A stretch of 44,949 nt of DNA, from the NCBI GenBank assembly GCA_017545365.1, contig JAFWOP010000013.1:1-44949 (forward strand), written 5' to 3'. This DNA is from Bacteroidales bacterium. Lineage in GTDB: Bacteria > Bacteroidota > Bacteroidia > Bacteroidales > P3. Position 1 is the stretch's first letter; every line of letters starts with the position of its first letter. Shown one piece after another: positions 14,961 through 23,545 of the stretch. The notes under the pieces were generated by a model that had not been told where the DNA came from, made no database searches, and saw only the letters and a list, made by a program, of their open reading frames with translations. The translations under genes and the position numbers were made by a program.

Positions 14961-16805
14961 ATGATGAAAGCTTATCGCTTGCCACGGTTTATCATGTGCG
15001 TGTTCCTATTGCTGGGGCAGCTTCCTTGTTATGCGCAGGAGTCGCAGGAGCAGCTGGCATCGCATTATTATACTTCTGGAGAATACGCACAAGCGGCGGA
15101 GTTGTACGAGGCCCTTTACCAGAGGGCACCCAACAAGTTCTACTATCAGATGCTCTACCGTTCCTATTTGGAATTGGAGCAGTACAAGGATGCGGAACGT
15201 TTGGCTGAGAGGCGCATCCGCCAGTATCCGAACGAACTGTATCTATATGTGGACCAGGGGCGCGTGTACGAGCGCAAAGGTGACAGCCGCAAGGCGGCCA
15301 AGATATACGAGTCGGCTGTGGACAAGGTGGGGTATGACACCAAGCAGATTACAGAACTGACGCAGGCTTTTGAGACAGCCGGGCATCCCGAGTATGCTAT
15401 TAAGACCTATTTGGCAGCCCGTAAGAAGATGCGTAATGAATATGTTTTTGTCAATGAGTTGGCAACCCTTTACGAGAGGGCAGGCAATTACGAGGCAATG
15501 ATGCAAGAATACTTCGAGCTGCTGGACAAGATGCCTAATATGATAGGGTCGATTCAGATAGCTTTGCAGCGTGTGTTGAACGAGACGTCCAACCCCAAGA
15601 TTGCAGAGGGGTTGCGCAAGGCTTTGGTGGAGCGGGTGCAGGAGCATCCCGAGAATAAGCATTATCTGGACATGATGATATGGTTCTCACTTCAGCAGAA
15701 GGACTTCGAGTTTGCCATGTTGCAGGCCAAGGCGGTGGACAAGCGGTTCCCTGAGCAATGGGGTGAGACGCTGATGAGGGTTGCCCAGATAGCACGGAGC
15801 AACGCTGCCTACGATGTGGCGCAGGAATGCTATGCGACGGTGGTGAAAAAAGGGACGGAAGGCCCGTTCTATTTCGAAAGCCGTGTGGGCGAGCTGGAGG
15901 TGAAGTTCGACCGCATCAATCGCAATTTCCCCATAGAGAACAAGCGTCTTTGGCAGCTGCTGCACGACTACGAACACCTGTTCGACGAGTTGGGCAAGAA
16001 TGTGAAGACGGTGCAGCTGATGCGCAACTACGCCCATCTGATGGCTTATTATGCCGACAGTCTACAGCGGGCAGCAGATATGCTGTACGATGTGTTGGAG
16101 CTGCCTCAGCTGCCGCCCAAAGAGCGCGACGAGACGAAGCTGGCTTTGGGTGACCTGATGCTTTTTGCTGGTGAGGTGTGGGATGCCTCGCTGCTCTATA
16201 TGCAGGTGGAGAAGGCTAATAAGAACGACGTGCTGGGTTCGCAGGCCAAGTTCAAGAATGCCAAGTTGTCGTACTTTAATCACGACTTCCTTTGGGCAAA
16301 GACCCAGCTGGATGTGCTGCGCGCTTCGACTAGCAAGCTGATAGCCAATGATGCCATGGAGCTTTCGCTGCTCATAAGCGACAATATGGAAGAAGACAGC
16401 ACCTTCGGCATGCTTGAGCGTTATGCCGAGGCAGATTTGCTGTTGTACCGCAACCAGCTGGATTCGGCATGGGATGCTTTCGACGCTGTCACCACTTCGG
16501 CATTGTCCCATCCTTTGTTCGATGAGGTGCTGCTCCAGAAGGCGAAAATCCGCATTCGTCAGCAGCGTTATGCCGAAGCCGACACGTTGCTGCAACAGCT
16601 GGTAGACTTTTACGCGAACGACATTTTGGCCGACGACGCCTTGATGCTGTTGGCCGAGCTCAACGATGAGCAGTTGGACAATAAGGCACGGGCTCGCGAA
16701 TGCTATGAGAAGCTGATTCTCGACTATCCCACCAGCCTTTATGTCGACAGGGCCCGTAAACGCTACAAAGAGTTGAAGGATTATGCGCAGGCAGGCAATC
16801 AATAG
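14961..16805 (+). CDS. Periplasmic tetratricopeptide-repeat protein
   Basis: The protein of about 615 residues has a signal peptide (CVFLLLGQLPCYAQ) and TPR-like helical pairs from residue 30 to the end, for example YYTSGEYAQAAELYEALYQR, LYVDQGRVYERKGDSRKAAK and RYAEADTLLQQLVDFY. It is probably a scaffold in the periplasm; no partner is evident. The upstream codon reading TTG at 14955 lies in the terminator T-run, so ATG 14961 (or 14964) is the start. No promoter fits between the tRNA terminator and this gene, so expression likely depends on readthrough from the tRNA promoter. RsmA follows after 24 bases. Confidence 0.82.
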   Translation: MMKAYRLPRFIMCVFLLLGQLPCYAQESQEQLASHYYTSGEYAQAAELYEALYQRAPNKFYYQMLYRSYLELEQYKDAERLAERRIRQYPNELYLYVDQGRVYERKGDSRKAAKIYESAVDKVGYDTKQITELTQAFETAGHPEYAIKTYLAARKKMRNEYVFVNELATLYERAGNYEAMMQEYFELLDKMPNMIGSIQIALQRVLNETSNPKIAEGLRKALVERVQEHPENKHYLDMMIWFSLQQKDFEFAMLQAKAVDKRFPEQWGETLMRVAQIARSNAAYDVAQECYATVVKKGTEGPFYFESRVGELEVKFDRINRNFPIENKRLWQLLHDYEHLFDELGKNVKTVQLMRNYAHLMAYYADSLQRAADMLYDVLELPQLPPKERDETKLALGDLMLFAGEVWDASLLYMQVEKANKNDVLGSQAKFKNAKLSYFNHDFLWAKTQLDVLRASTSKLIANDAMELSLLISDNMEEDSTFGMLERYAEADLLLYRNQLDSAWDAFDAVTTSALSHPLFDEVLLQKAKIRIRQQRYAEADTLLQQLVDFYANDILADDALMLLAELNDEQLDNKARARECYEKLILDYPTSLYVDRARKRYKELKDYAQAGNQ

Positions 16806-16829
16806 TACAACCCAATAAGAAGAACGCAG

Positions 16830-17594
16830 ATGGAGGTAAGAGCAAAAAAATTCCTAGGACAGCATTTCCTTAAGGATGAGAGTATAGCACAGCACATTGC
16901 CGAGAGCCTCACAGGAGCCACATCCCACGTGTTGGAAATCGGCCCTGGCATGGGCGTGATGACCAAGTACCTACTGGACAATCAGAATTTGGATTTCCAT
17001 GCCATAGAGATTGACCGCGAATCGGTGGCTTATCTTCACGACCACTATCCTTCGCTGCATGTGATTGAGGGCGACTTTCTGACCCTCGACCTAGGCGTCC
17101 TTTTCTCCGGCCCTTTTGCCGTCATCGGCAATTTCCCCTACAATATCTCTTCGCAGATACTTTTCAAGGTATATGACAACCGCAATCAGATACCCGAGGT
17201 GGTGGGGATGTTTCAGAAGGAGGTGGCCGAGCGTGTGGCGGCAAAGCCGGGAAGCAAGACCTACGGGATACTTAGTGTTCTGCTCTCCGCTTTCTACGAT
17301 ATTGAGTATCTGTTCACTGTGCATGAGCATGTCTTCAACCCGCCGCCCAAAGTGAAGTCGGCTGTAATACGCATGCGGCGTAACGCTGTTGCAGCCTTGG
17401 AATGCGACGAGAAGCTTTTCGCCAAAGTGGTGAAGACGGGTTTCAACCAGCGGAGGAAAACGCTGCGCAACGCCCTCAAGCCACTGGATTTGCCGTTAGA
17501 AAACATCCCCGAAGCACTGTTGGCTTTGCGGGCAGAACAACTTAGCGTCGCACAATTTGTCCAGATAACCCAGTTGCTTAGTTTGAATCAATAA
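16830..17594 (+). CDS. rsmA: 16S rRNA (adenine(1518)-N6/adenine(1519)-N6)-dimethyltransferase
   Basis: The product dimethylates two adjacent adenines in the 3' hairpin of 16S rRNA, late in small-subunit assembly. The 254-residue protein begins with [11 protein letters not shown], has the SAM loop EIGPGMG at 36-42, the acidic loop IEIDRE near 60, and the catalytic NFPYNIS at 101-107, followed by the C-terminal helical domain with [13 protein letters not shown]. All family features are present. It lies between the TPR gene and the MntP-like gene in one transcription unit. Confidence 0.96.
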   Translation: MEVRAKKFLGQHFLKDESIAQHIAESLTGATSHVLEIGPGMGVMTKYLLDNQNLDFHAIEIDRESVAYLHDHYPSLHVIEGDFLTLDLGVLFSGPFAVIGNFPYNISSQILFKVYDNRNQIPEVVGMFQKEVAERVAAKPGSKTYGILSVLLSAFYDIEYLFTVHEHVFNPPPKVKSAVIRMRRNAVAALECDEKLFAKVVKTGFNQRRKTLRNALKPLDLPLENIPEALLALRAEQLSVAQFVQITQLLSLNQ

Positions 17595-17606
17595 TACTTT
17601 AGTTCT

Positions 17607-18176
17607 ATGTCGGTTATAGAATATGTTATCCTGTCCTTTGCACTTGCTATCCCTTTGGAGGTGACGCTGCGCGGATGTGCCTTGAAGAATCCTATCCGTC
17701 TGACGCGAGGCCTTGCCGTGTCGTTGCTGCTGGCCATTGAGCATACGGCACTCATGGTTATAGGTATATATATTGGCAATCTGTTGCGGTTCGACCTTCC
17801 CGAATATGACAACTTGGTCTATCTTGGCTTTCTGTTGGTGGTTGCCTTGCGTATGTTTTTCCCCGCATTCCGCAAAAAGGACAAGCCGCTGCCCCCCTAC
17901 GACATCTCGAACTGGGGCACTGTACTGCTGCTGGGTGTGGCTACGGGTGTGAACACGCTGTTTGTGGGCATGGGTTTGGGCTTCCGTGTGGATTTGGCCA
18001 CAGACCTTTGGAAAGTGGCTGTCCCCTTGCTGATAGTGGTGTTTCTTTTGGGCTACTGGGGCATCATGCTGGGGCGACGCAAGAAAGAGATACGCCAGCG
18101 CCGTTGGCAGTTGGTGGCAGTGCTGTTTCTGCTTGCATTCGCTATCAAGGGTGCCTTCTTCGGTGATACGATGTAA
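17607..18176 (+). CDS. MntP-like membrane protein lacking the usual metal-site aspartates
   Basis: The 189-residue protein has six probable membrane helices and aligns by eye with the manganese exporter MntP along most of its length: SFALAIPLEV for the first DA-motif segment, LAIEHTALMVIGIYIGN, and GVATGVNTLFVGMGLGF for the second. In MntP the two segments carry conserved aspartates (MSMDAFA and TSLDAMA in E. coli). Here the positions read Pro and Asn, with a Glu two residues on in the first. It may move another substrate or have lost transport. It starts 12 bases after rsmA. A related LysE-type transporter is the main alternative. Confidence 0.65.
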   Translation: MSVIEYVILSFALAIPLEVTLRGCALKNPIRLTRGLAVSLLLAIEHTALMVIGIYIGNLLRFDLPEYDNLVYLGFLLVVALRMFFPAFRKKDKPLPPYDISNWGTVLLLGVATGVNTLFVGMGLGFRVDLATDLWKVAVPLLIVVFLLGYWGIMLGRRKKEIRQRRWQLVAVLFLLAFAIKGAFFGDTM

Positions 18177-18225
18177 TCTTATCTTGCCTGGGTTTGGACG
18201 GACGCTTTAATTATAATAAAATCAA

Positions 18226-19923
18226 ATGAGAAAGTTTTGTTTGTTATTGTTCCTCATGGCATCGTGGCTTGTGCCTTCGATGGCATGTACTAATCTGATT
18301 GTCGGCAAGAAGGCCTCGAAGGATGGCAGCGTCATGTGCAGCTATAATTGCGACGGCTTCGGGTTCTCCGGTTCGCTGTTCTATAGTCCCTCCGGCCGCC
18401 ACGAGAAAGGAGAGAAGATAGCCATTCATGGGTGGGGGCCCTCGCATGATGGGCAGTTTGTTGAGCAGGTGGAGTATACCTATAATGTGGTAGGGTTGAT
18501 GAACGAAAGGCAGGTGACCATCGTCGAGACCACCTTTGACGGACGGCTGGAGATGGTCAACAGCGACGGGCTGCTAGACTATTTTAGTCTTATGCGCCTT
18601 GCGTTGCAACGCTCTGCCACAGCCCGTGAGGCTATCCGCTGTATGGCCGAATTGGTTGCACAGTATGGGTATAACAGCAGCGGAGAAACCATCACCGTCT
18701 GCGACCCTGAGGAGGCATGGATTATGGAAATAATAGGCAAAGGGCCTGGCCGAAAAGGTGCTGTGTGGGTGGCATTACGTATTCCGGACGACTGCATCTG
18801 TGCCCATGCCAACCTAAGCCGCATACGTCAGTTCCCTTTGGAGAAGAAGAAATCGTATGTGAGTATCAGCAGCAGGAATCTCAAGCAGATCAATCGCCCG
18901 GAGGTAGAGTGTGTCTATGCCGAGGATGTCATCTCTTTGGCGCGCGAGTTGGGCTTCTTCAGCGGCAAGGATTCCGATTTCTCCTTCCGCGATGCCTACT
19001 GCCCCATCGACTTTGAGAATGTGCGCTATGCTGATGCCCGTGTGTGGAGCTTCTTCCGCCACCATTACAGCCATGAGGAGATGGATAAGTACCTCCCGTA
19101 TATCAATGGCAACTTCGACAAATGCGACCATCTCCCGTTGTGGATTAAGCCCGATTCGTTGCTCACTTTGCGTGATGTGCAAAACGACATGCGCGACCAT
19201 TTTGAAGGCACTCCGTTGGACATGACGGCAGACATGACGGCAGGGCCTTGGGGAATGCCTGTTCGACCGCTGCCCATGCACTTCAAAGCCAGCGACGGAA
19301 CCAGCTATTTCCGTGAACGGGCCATCGCCACCCAGCAGTCGGGTTTCACGATGACCTGCCAGATGCGGTCGTGGCTGCCCGATGATGTGGGTGGGGTGAC
19401 GTGGTTCAATTGCGATGATGCCAATATGGTGGCATACGTGCCCCTTTATTGCTGCATCACTCAGGTGCCCGACCCCTTCCGTCCCGAAAACAACCCTCGA
19501 AACGAATTCTCTTTTGAGTCGGCCTTCTGGATGAATAACTGGGTGGCGAACATGGTATACCCCCGCTATTCAATGATGATTGGCGACCTCCGCGAGGCAC
19601 AGAAGGAGTTGGAGGACTATTATTTCGCCGATCAAGACTCGGTGCTTTCTGCTATTAAGGACATGACCCCTGCCGACCGCCAGAGCTACTTGAACCGTAA
19701 AAGCATTGCTTATGCCGACATGATGATGAAACGTTGGGACCGTTTGGCCAAGTTCCTTATCGTGCGGTATAACGACCAGGTGGTGCGACCCGTGAAAGAT
19801 GGCGAGGTAGTACGTGGACGATATGCTACCCCAGGCTACAATCAGGCCTTTATCGATGCCATAGGCCCTGCCACGGGCGACCGCTACCGCCTCAAAGAGG
19901 TGATAGAGCGGCGGGAACGATAG
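18226..19923 (+). CDS. C69 family dipeptidase, secreted
   Basis: The 565-residue protein has a signal peptide that ends ...VPSMA, leaving Cys21 as the new N-terminus. That Cys is the N-terminal nucleophile of this Ntn-hydrolase family (CTNLIVGKKASKDGSV). Further family blocks are YNVVGLMNERQV, EAWIMEIIGKGPGRKGAVW and NCDDANMVAYVPLY. Members cleave dipeptides and some have other amide substrates. The exported location fits an organism that feeds on peptides. No clear promoter element stands upstream, and the downstream glycosylase gene is convergent with four bases between the stops. Confidence 0.9.
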   Translation: MRKFCLLLFLMASWLVPSMACTNLIVGKKASKDGSVMCSYNCDGFGFSGSLFYSPSGRHEKGEKIAIHGWGPSHDGQFVEQVEYTYNVVGLMNERQVTIVETTFDGRLEMVNSDGLLDYFSLMRLALQRSATAREAIRCMAELVAQYGYNSSGETITVCDPEEAWIMEIIGKGPGRKGAVWVALRIPDDCICAHANLSRIRQFPLEKKKSYVSISSRNLKQINRPEVECVYAEDVISLARELGFFSGKDSDFSFRDAYCPIDFENVRYADARVWSFFRHHYSHEEMDKYLPYINGNFDKCDHLPLWIKPDSLLTLRDVQNDMRDHFEGTPLDMTADMTAGPWGMPVRPLPMHFKASDGTSYFRERAIATQQSGFTMTCQMRSWLPDDVGGVTWFNCDDANMVAYVPLYCCITQVPDPFRPENNPRNEFSFESAFWMNNWVANMVYPRYSMMIGDLREAQKELEDYYFADQDSVLSAIKDMTPADRQSYLNRKSIAYADMMMKRWDRLAKFLIVRYNDQVVRPVKDGEVVRGRYATPGYNQAFIDAIGPATGDRYRLKEVIERRER

Positions 19924-19927
19924 GTGA

Positions 19928-20521
19928 TTATATCAGCCCTATTTGCAGCATCATGCTGCGGTAATATGATGCCTTCTCGGGCAGTTTCATTGGGAACGCC
20001 CTTGACGAGGAGGGCATGCGCCAAAGACGCATAGGCCTGTCAGCCAGCATAAACTCGTTGTATCGGCCCATCATCGGGGTGGGCACTCCGTAGTCGTTGG
20101 TGATGACAGAGAAACTTTTCTGCCCAGTGCATACAAGGTCATGGCAAAGGGGCATTTGCTTCAAAAGTGCGGGGATGTCGGTTTTCTCCACAATGTCCAA
20201 ATCCTTGTCTGAAGCATTACCGCTGAGGCGACGGACGGCAGTGGCGGTGTCGAAGATACCAATGCCCTTCTCATTCAGCAGTGCCTGAATCTCTTTTAGG
20301 CGGAACGTCTTGTTTGTTGTGTCGACAAGGTAGTCGCTGTCGCCGAAGAATACTTCCCCAAAGATGTTCCACATCTGGTTGGTGCGGTTGGGGTAGAAGA
20401 AATCCATGCACCACCGTTTTCGCGGAGGCGGGAAGCTGCCCAGCATCAGCAGACGTGCATTAGGCGACAAGAACGGCTGTAGCGGATGGCGTTCGACGGG
20501 AATGGTATTCATATCTGACAT
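19928..20521 (-). CDS. Uracil-DNA glycosylase superfamily protein
   Basis: The 197-residue protein has the first active-site motif LGSFPP at 27-32 followed by FFYPNRTNQMW, and a second motif MPSSSRAF at about 169-176. The layout is close to the hypoxanthine/double-strand uracil glycosylases (MUG/HDG-like groups) of the superfamily, which remove deaminated bases from DNA. The first motif lacks the Asp or Asn of classical UDG, so the substrate is uncertain. A broken second copy of its first 47 codons lies at 23393-23533. The start at 20521 faces an AT-rich insert, so its native promoter was probably replaced. Confidence 0.82.
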   Translation of the reverse strand: MSDMNTIPVERHPLQPFLSPNARLLMLGSFPPPRKRWCMDFFYPNRTNQMWNIFGEVFFGDSDYLVDTTNKTFRLKEIQALLNEKGIGIFDTATAVRRLSGNASDKDLDIVEKTDIPALLKQMPLCHDLVCTGQKSFSVITNDYGVPTPMMGRYNEFMLADRPMRLWRMPSSSRAFPMKLPEKASYYRSMMLQIGLI

Positions 20522-20591
20522 ATAATGTTTAACGGATTGACACCCGTTTTATTGCCCTTTCTATAGTCTTCGGGGTTTTTGTAGACTCATC

Positions 20592-20599
20592 TATCTTTG
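20592..20599 (+). promoter_or_regulatory. Promoter -7 element of the secreted protease gene
   Basis: TATCTTTG matches TAnnTTTG. A leader of about 90 bases would run to the start at 20696. No clear -33 element is seen. Confidence 0.45.
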
Positions 20600-20695
20600 C
20601 ACTACAGTATTGCACTTGGTAGTTGTGCATCCGTACAATAAAAATTGTTACGCGCAATAATTCCAGAGTTTATGCGTTATTCAAATAAAAATAGT

Positions 20696-22819
20696 ATGTG
20701 TAAAATCAATATAATACTATTCGCAGTTTGGGCAATCGCGGTGATATTCCCTTCAAATTGCTTTGCACAAGAAAGTCAGGGTGGAATTCCACGGAGTCTA
20801 TCAAGAGAATCTGGCTTAAATGTTATTTTTCCAACGTTATATTTTGCTCCTCCAAGTGCAAACATAATAAGAGAGGTTATTGATTACAATAATAATTCCT
20901 CAGAATGTCAACAATTCGCAATCGGTTCAGACTCGCATATAGACGTACGGGAATCGGCTCACAGCGACTCTTTGGAAGATGGTATCCTTTATAGAGTTGC
21001 TATTGTTTCCCGAGGAGCAACATCGATTAGTATTCTTTTTTCGACCTATAATGTTCCTCATGGGGCAATGTTATTTGTTTATAACGAATATGAAATATTA
21101 GGGGCATTTACAAGCTATAATAATTCAAGGAGCAACAAGCTTCCAATTATGCCACTAAGGGGAGACAGTCTTGTAATAGAATATTTTGAACCCTACTTTG
21201 GAACAACTAACGAGAACAACTTAGTTGTAGGAAAAGTTTATCATGGAATTCTTGACGAAGAAATGCAAAATCGATACACGGATTGTCAAATAAATATCAA
21301 TTGTCCCGATGGAGACGATTGGCAGAAGGAAAAGCGTGCCGTGTGTAAACTTATTTTTAATGGAAATTTATGTTCAGGAACTCTACTAAACAATACAAAT
21401 TATGATGGTGTACCATATGTTTTGACTGCAAACCATTGCATTAGTACTCAGGATATTGCTGACGAATGCTTATTTGTATTTAATTATGAAAGCCCGGCAT
21501 GTTCAACCGCAAGCACTGTCATTAACCAAAGTATAGCAGGAGGATACCTTCGCGCCACTAACCAAAATTCTGATTTTACATTGATTGAATTAAAACGTAG
21601 AATTCCGTCAAGATACCATCCGTATTTTGCTGGTTGGTCGAGGATGATTCAACATCCAGAATCCGGAGTATGCATTCATCATCCTAATGGAAATGTAAAG
21701 AAAATTTCCACATATAATCTTATTCCAGTAACGTCGGACTGTATGGATTATGGTTATAATCCAACTAATTTTTGGATAATAAAGAGGTGGTACCATGGTG
21801 TTACAGAAGGAGGAAGTTCTGGTTCTGCTCTTTTTAATGCCAAACATAAAGTCATAGGACAATTATACGGAGGTTGTCCGGGATATTCTTATAACTGTGC
21901 CGATATTGAGCGAGAGTATTCTAATTATGGCAAATTTGATGTTTCATGGAACTATGGCAATACATCTGGAAAACGATTAAAAGACTGGCTTGACCCAACA
22001 AATACAGATGTTGTTGAATTGGAACCGTTAGAAAGTTGTGACACTATGGTTTCCGTCAGCCTAACACTGTTTGACGGAATTGCTGGAATAGAAGATTATG
22101 TAGCAAAAGAAGACATTCAAACTTATCAGACTATTGTCGCTGGCCAAACGATAAACTATACTGCAGGAAGAGAAATAGTGTTTAAAGACGGATTTATTGC
22201 AGAATATGGCAGTGAGATAAGTGCACAAATAACCCCTTTAGATTGTGTTGTATCATGCCCTGAAATTAATGTTGAACAATGGATAAACCATTGCCATATT
22301 GGTGGTACTATAACATATCATGTTCTCAATGCGAATTATTACGAATACACAATATACTCACAAATAGGTCAACTTGTATATCATTCTGAAGGAGCAATAA
22401 CGTCAGATATTGTTGACGTCTGGAACAATATTAATTATACAGGGACTTTTTTCTACACCATAGTTTTTATATCAAATTGTGGAGATACTGTGTCAAAAAC
22501 GGGCATACTCAGTCTTTCGTCGTCCAAAAATCCCCCAACGAATACTACTGAATCGAATATAGTACAGGAAATTAATGCCTCTGACGACATGTTGCAGATA
22601 TATCCAAATCCGGCAACCAATAACATTAATATTATGGTTGATTCGCCATTGCCGTATTCTATGAAAATGTATGATACTAAAGGCAATATTTTCCTACAAT
22701 GGGATTATTTAACAGTAGAGAAACTTGTTGTCAACACAAACAACCTCAATTCAGGAGTATACTATTTGGGTGTACAATCGGGAGCGAAATTTGTCACAAA
22801 AAAAATTGTAATACAATGA
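20696..22819 (+). CDS. Secreted trypsin-like (lysyl endopeptidase-type) serine protease with T9SS sorting tail
   Basis: From the ATG at 20696 the protein has 707 residues; the open frame extends upstream to 20645 but the signal peptide (MCKINIILFAVWA, ending FAQ) sets the start. The catalytic triad is readable: His247 in LTANHC, Asp293 in NSDFTLIEL and Ser375 in GGSSGSALF. Many Cys suggest disulfides. The last 85 residues hold IYPNPATNNINI and a C-terminal KKIVIQ, the type A sorting domain of the type IX secretion system, so it is exported to the surface. It and the next gene are strikingly AT-rich compared with all neighbours, a sign of transfer. Its stop overlaps the next ATG. Confidence 0.88.
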   Translation: MCKINIILFAVWAIAVIFPSNCFAQESQGGIPRSLSRESGLNVIFPTLYFAPPSANIIREVIDYNNNSSECQQFAIGSDSHIDVRESAHSDSLEDGILYRVAIVSRGATSISILFSTYNVPHGAMLFVYNEYEILGAFTSYNNSRSNKLPIMPLRGDSLVIEYFEPYFGTTNENNLVVGKVYHGILDEEMQNRYTDCQININCPDGDDWQKEKRAVCKLIFNGNLCSGTLLNNTNYDGVPYVLTANHCISTQDIADECLFVFNYESPACSTASTVINQSIAGGYLRATNQNSDFTLIELKRRIPSRYHPYFAGWSRMIQHPESGVCIHHPNGNVKKISTYNLIPVTSDCMDYGYNPTNFWIIKRWYHGVTEGGSSGSALFNAKHKVIGQLYGGCPGYSYNCADIEREYSNYGKFDVSWNYGNTSGKRLKDWLDPTNTDVVELEPLESCDTMVSVSLTLFDGIAGIEDYVAKEDIQTYQTIVAGQTINYTAGREIVFKDGFIAEYGSEISAQITPLDCVVSCPEINVEQWINHCHIGGTITYHVLNANYYEYTIYSQIGQLVYHSEGAITSDIVDVWNNINYTGTFFYTIVFISNCGDTVSKTGILSLSSSKNPPTNTTESNIVQEINASDDMLQIYPNPATNNINIMVDSPLPYSMKMYDTKGNIFLQWDYLTVEKLVVNTNNLNSGVYYLGVQSGAKFVTKKIVIQ

Positions 22820-23256
22820 AAAGTGTTTTTTATATCACAGTTGCCGTTGTCACAACGTTATTTTTTTATGGGTGCACAAAAGATTATAGTGACATTGATG
22901 AACATGTTTGGAAACTCACCAAAATTGAAACAGTGAACGGTTTTTCTTCGAAAACGCCGAACATAGAGCGGCCAGAACGAGAAGACCGATACTGGCTTCG
23001 GTTCAATAAAGAACTTGCTATAGCCCAAATGTTTCTGATTGTAAATCGTTGGTCCGCACACTATCAAATAGTCCAAAACGGGTCAATAACTCTATCAGGG
23101 AGCACTACAACTGAAGTTGGGTATAACGGAAACGAAATATGGGTTGAAGATACGATTAATGCTTATGGTTCAGACACCTTTGATTACGCTATAGACGGGA
23201 AAAAACTTATAATCCAATCCCCAAATATAGCTATGACCTTTCTATGCATTGAATAG
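22816..23256 (+). CDS. Small lipoprotein, unknown function
   Basis: The 146-residue protein has a lipoprotein signal FFYGC (Cys19-20 region) and the block DEHVWKLTKIETVNG after it, which is reminiscent of META or lipocalin-like lipoproteins. It overlaps the protease gene by four bases (ATGA) and shares its AT-rich composition, so the two form one cassette. It could be a surface partner or an inhibitor protecting the host cell from the protease; this is inference. Confidence 0.68.
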   Translation: MKSVFYITVAVVTTLFFYGCTKDYSDIDEHVWKLTKIETVNGFSSKTPNIERPEREDRYWLRFNKELAIAQMFLIVNRWSAHYQIVQNGSITLSGSTTTEVGYNGNEIWVEDTINAYGSDTFDYAIDGKKLIIQSPNIAMTFLCIE

Positions 23257-23300
23257 TTATAATTCTTATAGCAATCACTATGTATTCGTTTTATTTCGAA

Positions 23301-23356
23301 AACGGATTGCACGGATTACACGGATATCAATCCGTTAGATTAGTGAAATCCGTGTT
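23301..23356. repeat. Short interspersed repeat made of (A)CGGATT words
   Basis: Variants of ACGGATT recur four times in direct and inverted order: AACGGATT at 23301-23308 pairs with AATCCGTT at 23329-23336, and a CACGGATT word pairs with AATCCGTG at 23347-23354. Such words form dispersed intergenic repeats in Bacteroidales genomes as I recall. It stands at the right edge of the AT-rich insert. Confidence 0.55.
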
Positions 23357-23368
23357 CAATATGAATTT

Positions 23369-23533
23369 TTAGAGAAAACACTTCATGGTGTGGGTGCGGT
23401 TGGGGTAGAAGAAGTCCATGCACCAGCGTTTCCGCGGTGGCGGGAAGCTGCCCAGCATTAGCAGACGGCCGCCTGGTGGGAGGAAGGGCTGTAGGGGATG
23501 CCGCTCGATGCCGATAGTGTGCGGGTCAGGCAT
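23369..23533 (-). pseudogene. Broken 5' copy of the uracil-DNA glycosylase-like gene
   Basis: The minus strand encodes 54 residues. The first 47 align without gaps to the glycosylase at 19928-20521, with 39 identities counted by eye, including the stretch RLLMLGSFPPPRKRWC. Similarity stops after FFYPNRT (about 23393); seven unrelated codons and a stop follow. It starts 12 bases after the symporter stop, where the original gene would have sat as the next gene of that operon. The remnant and the intact gene are on the same strand and flank the AT-rich protease cassette. Confidence 0.85.
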
Positions 23534-23545
23534 ATCAGAAGAAGA

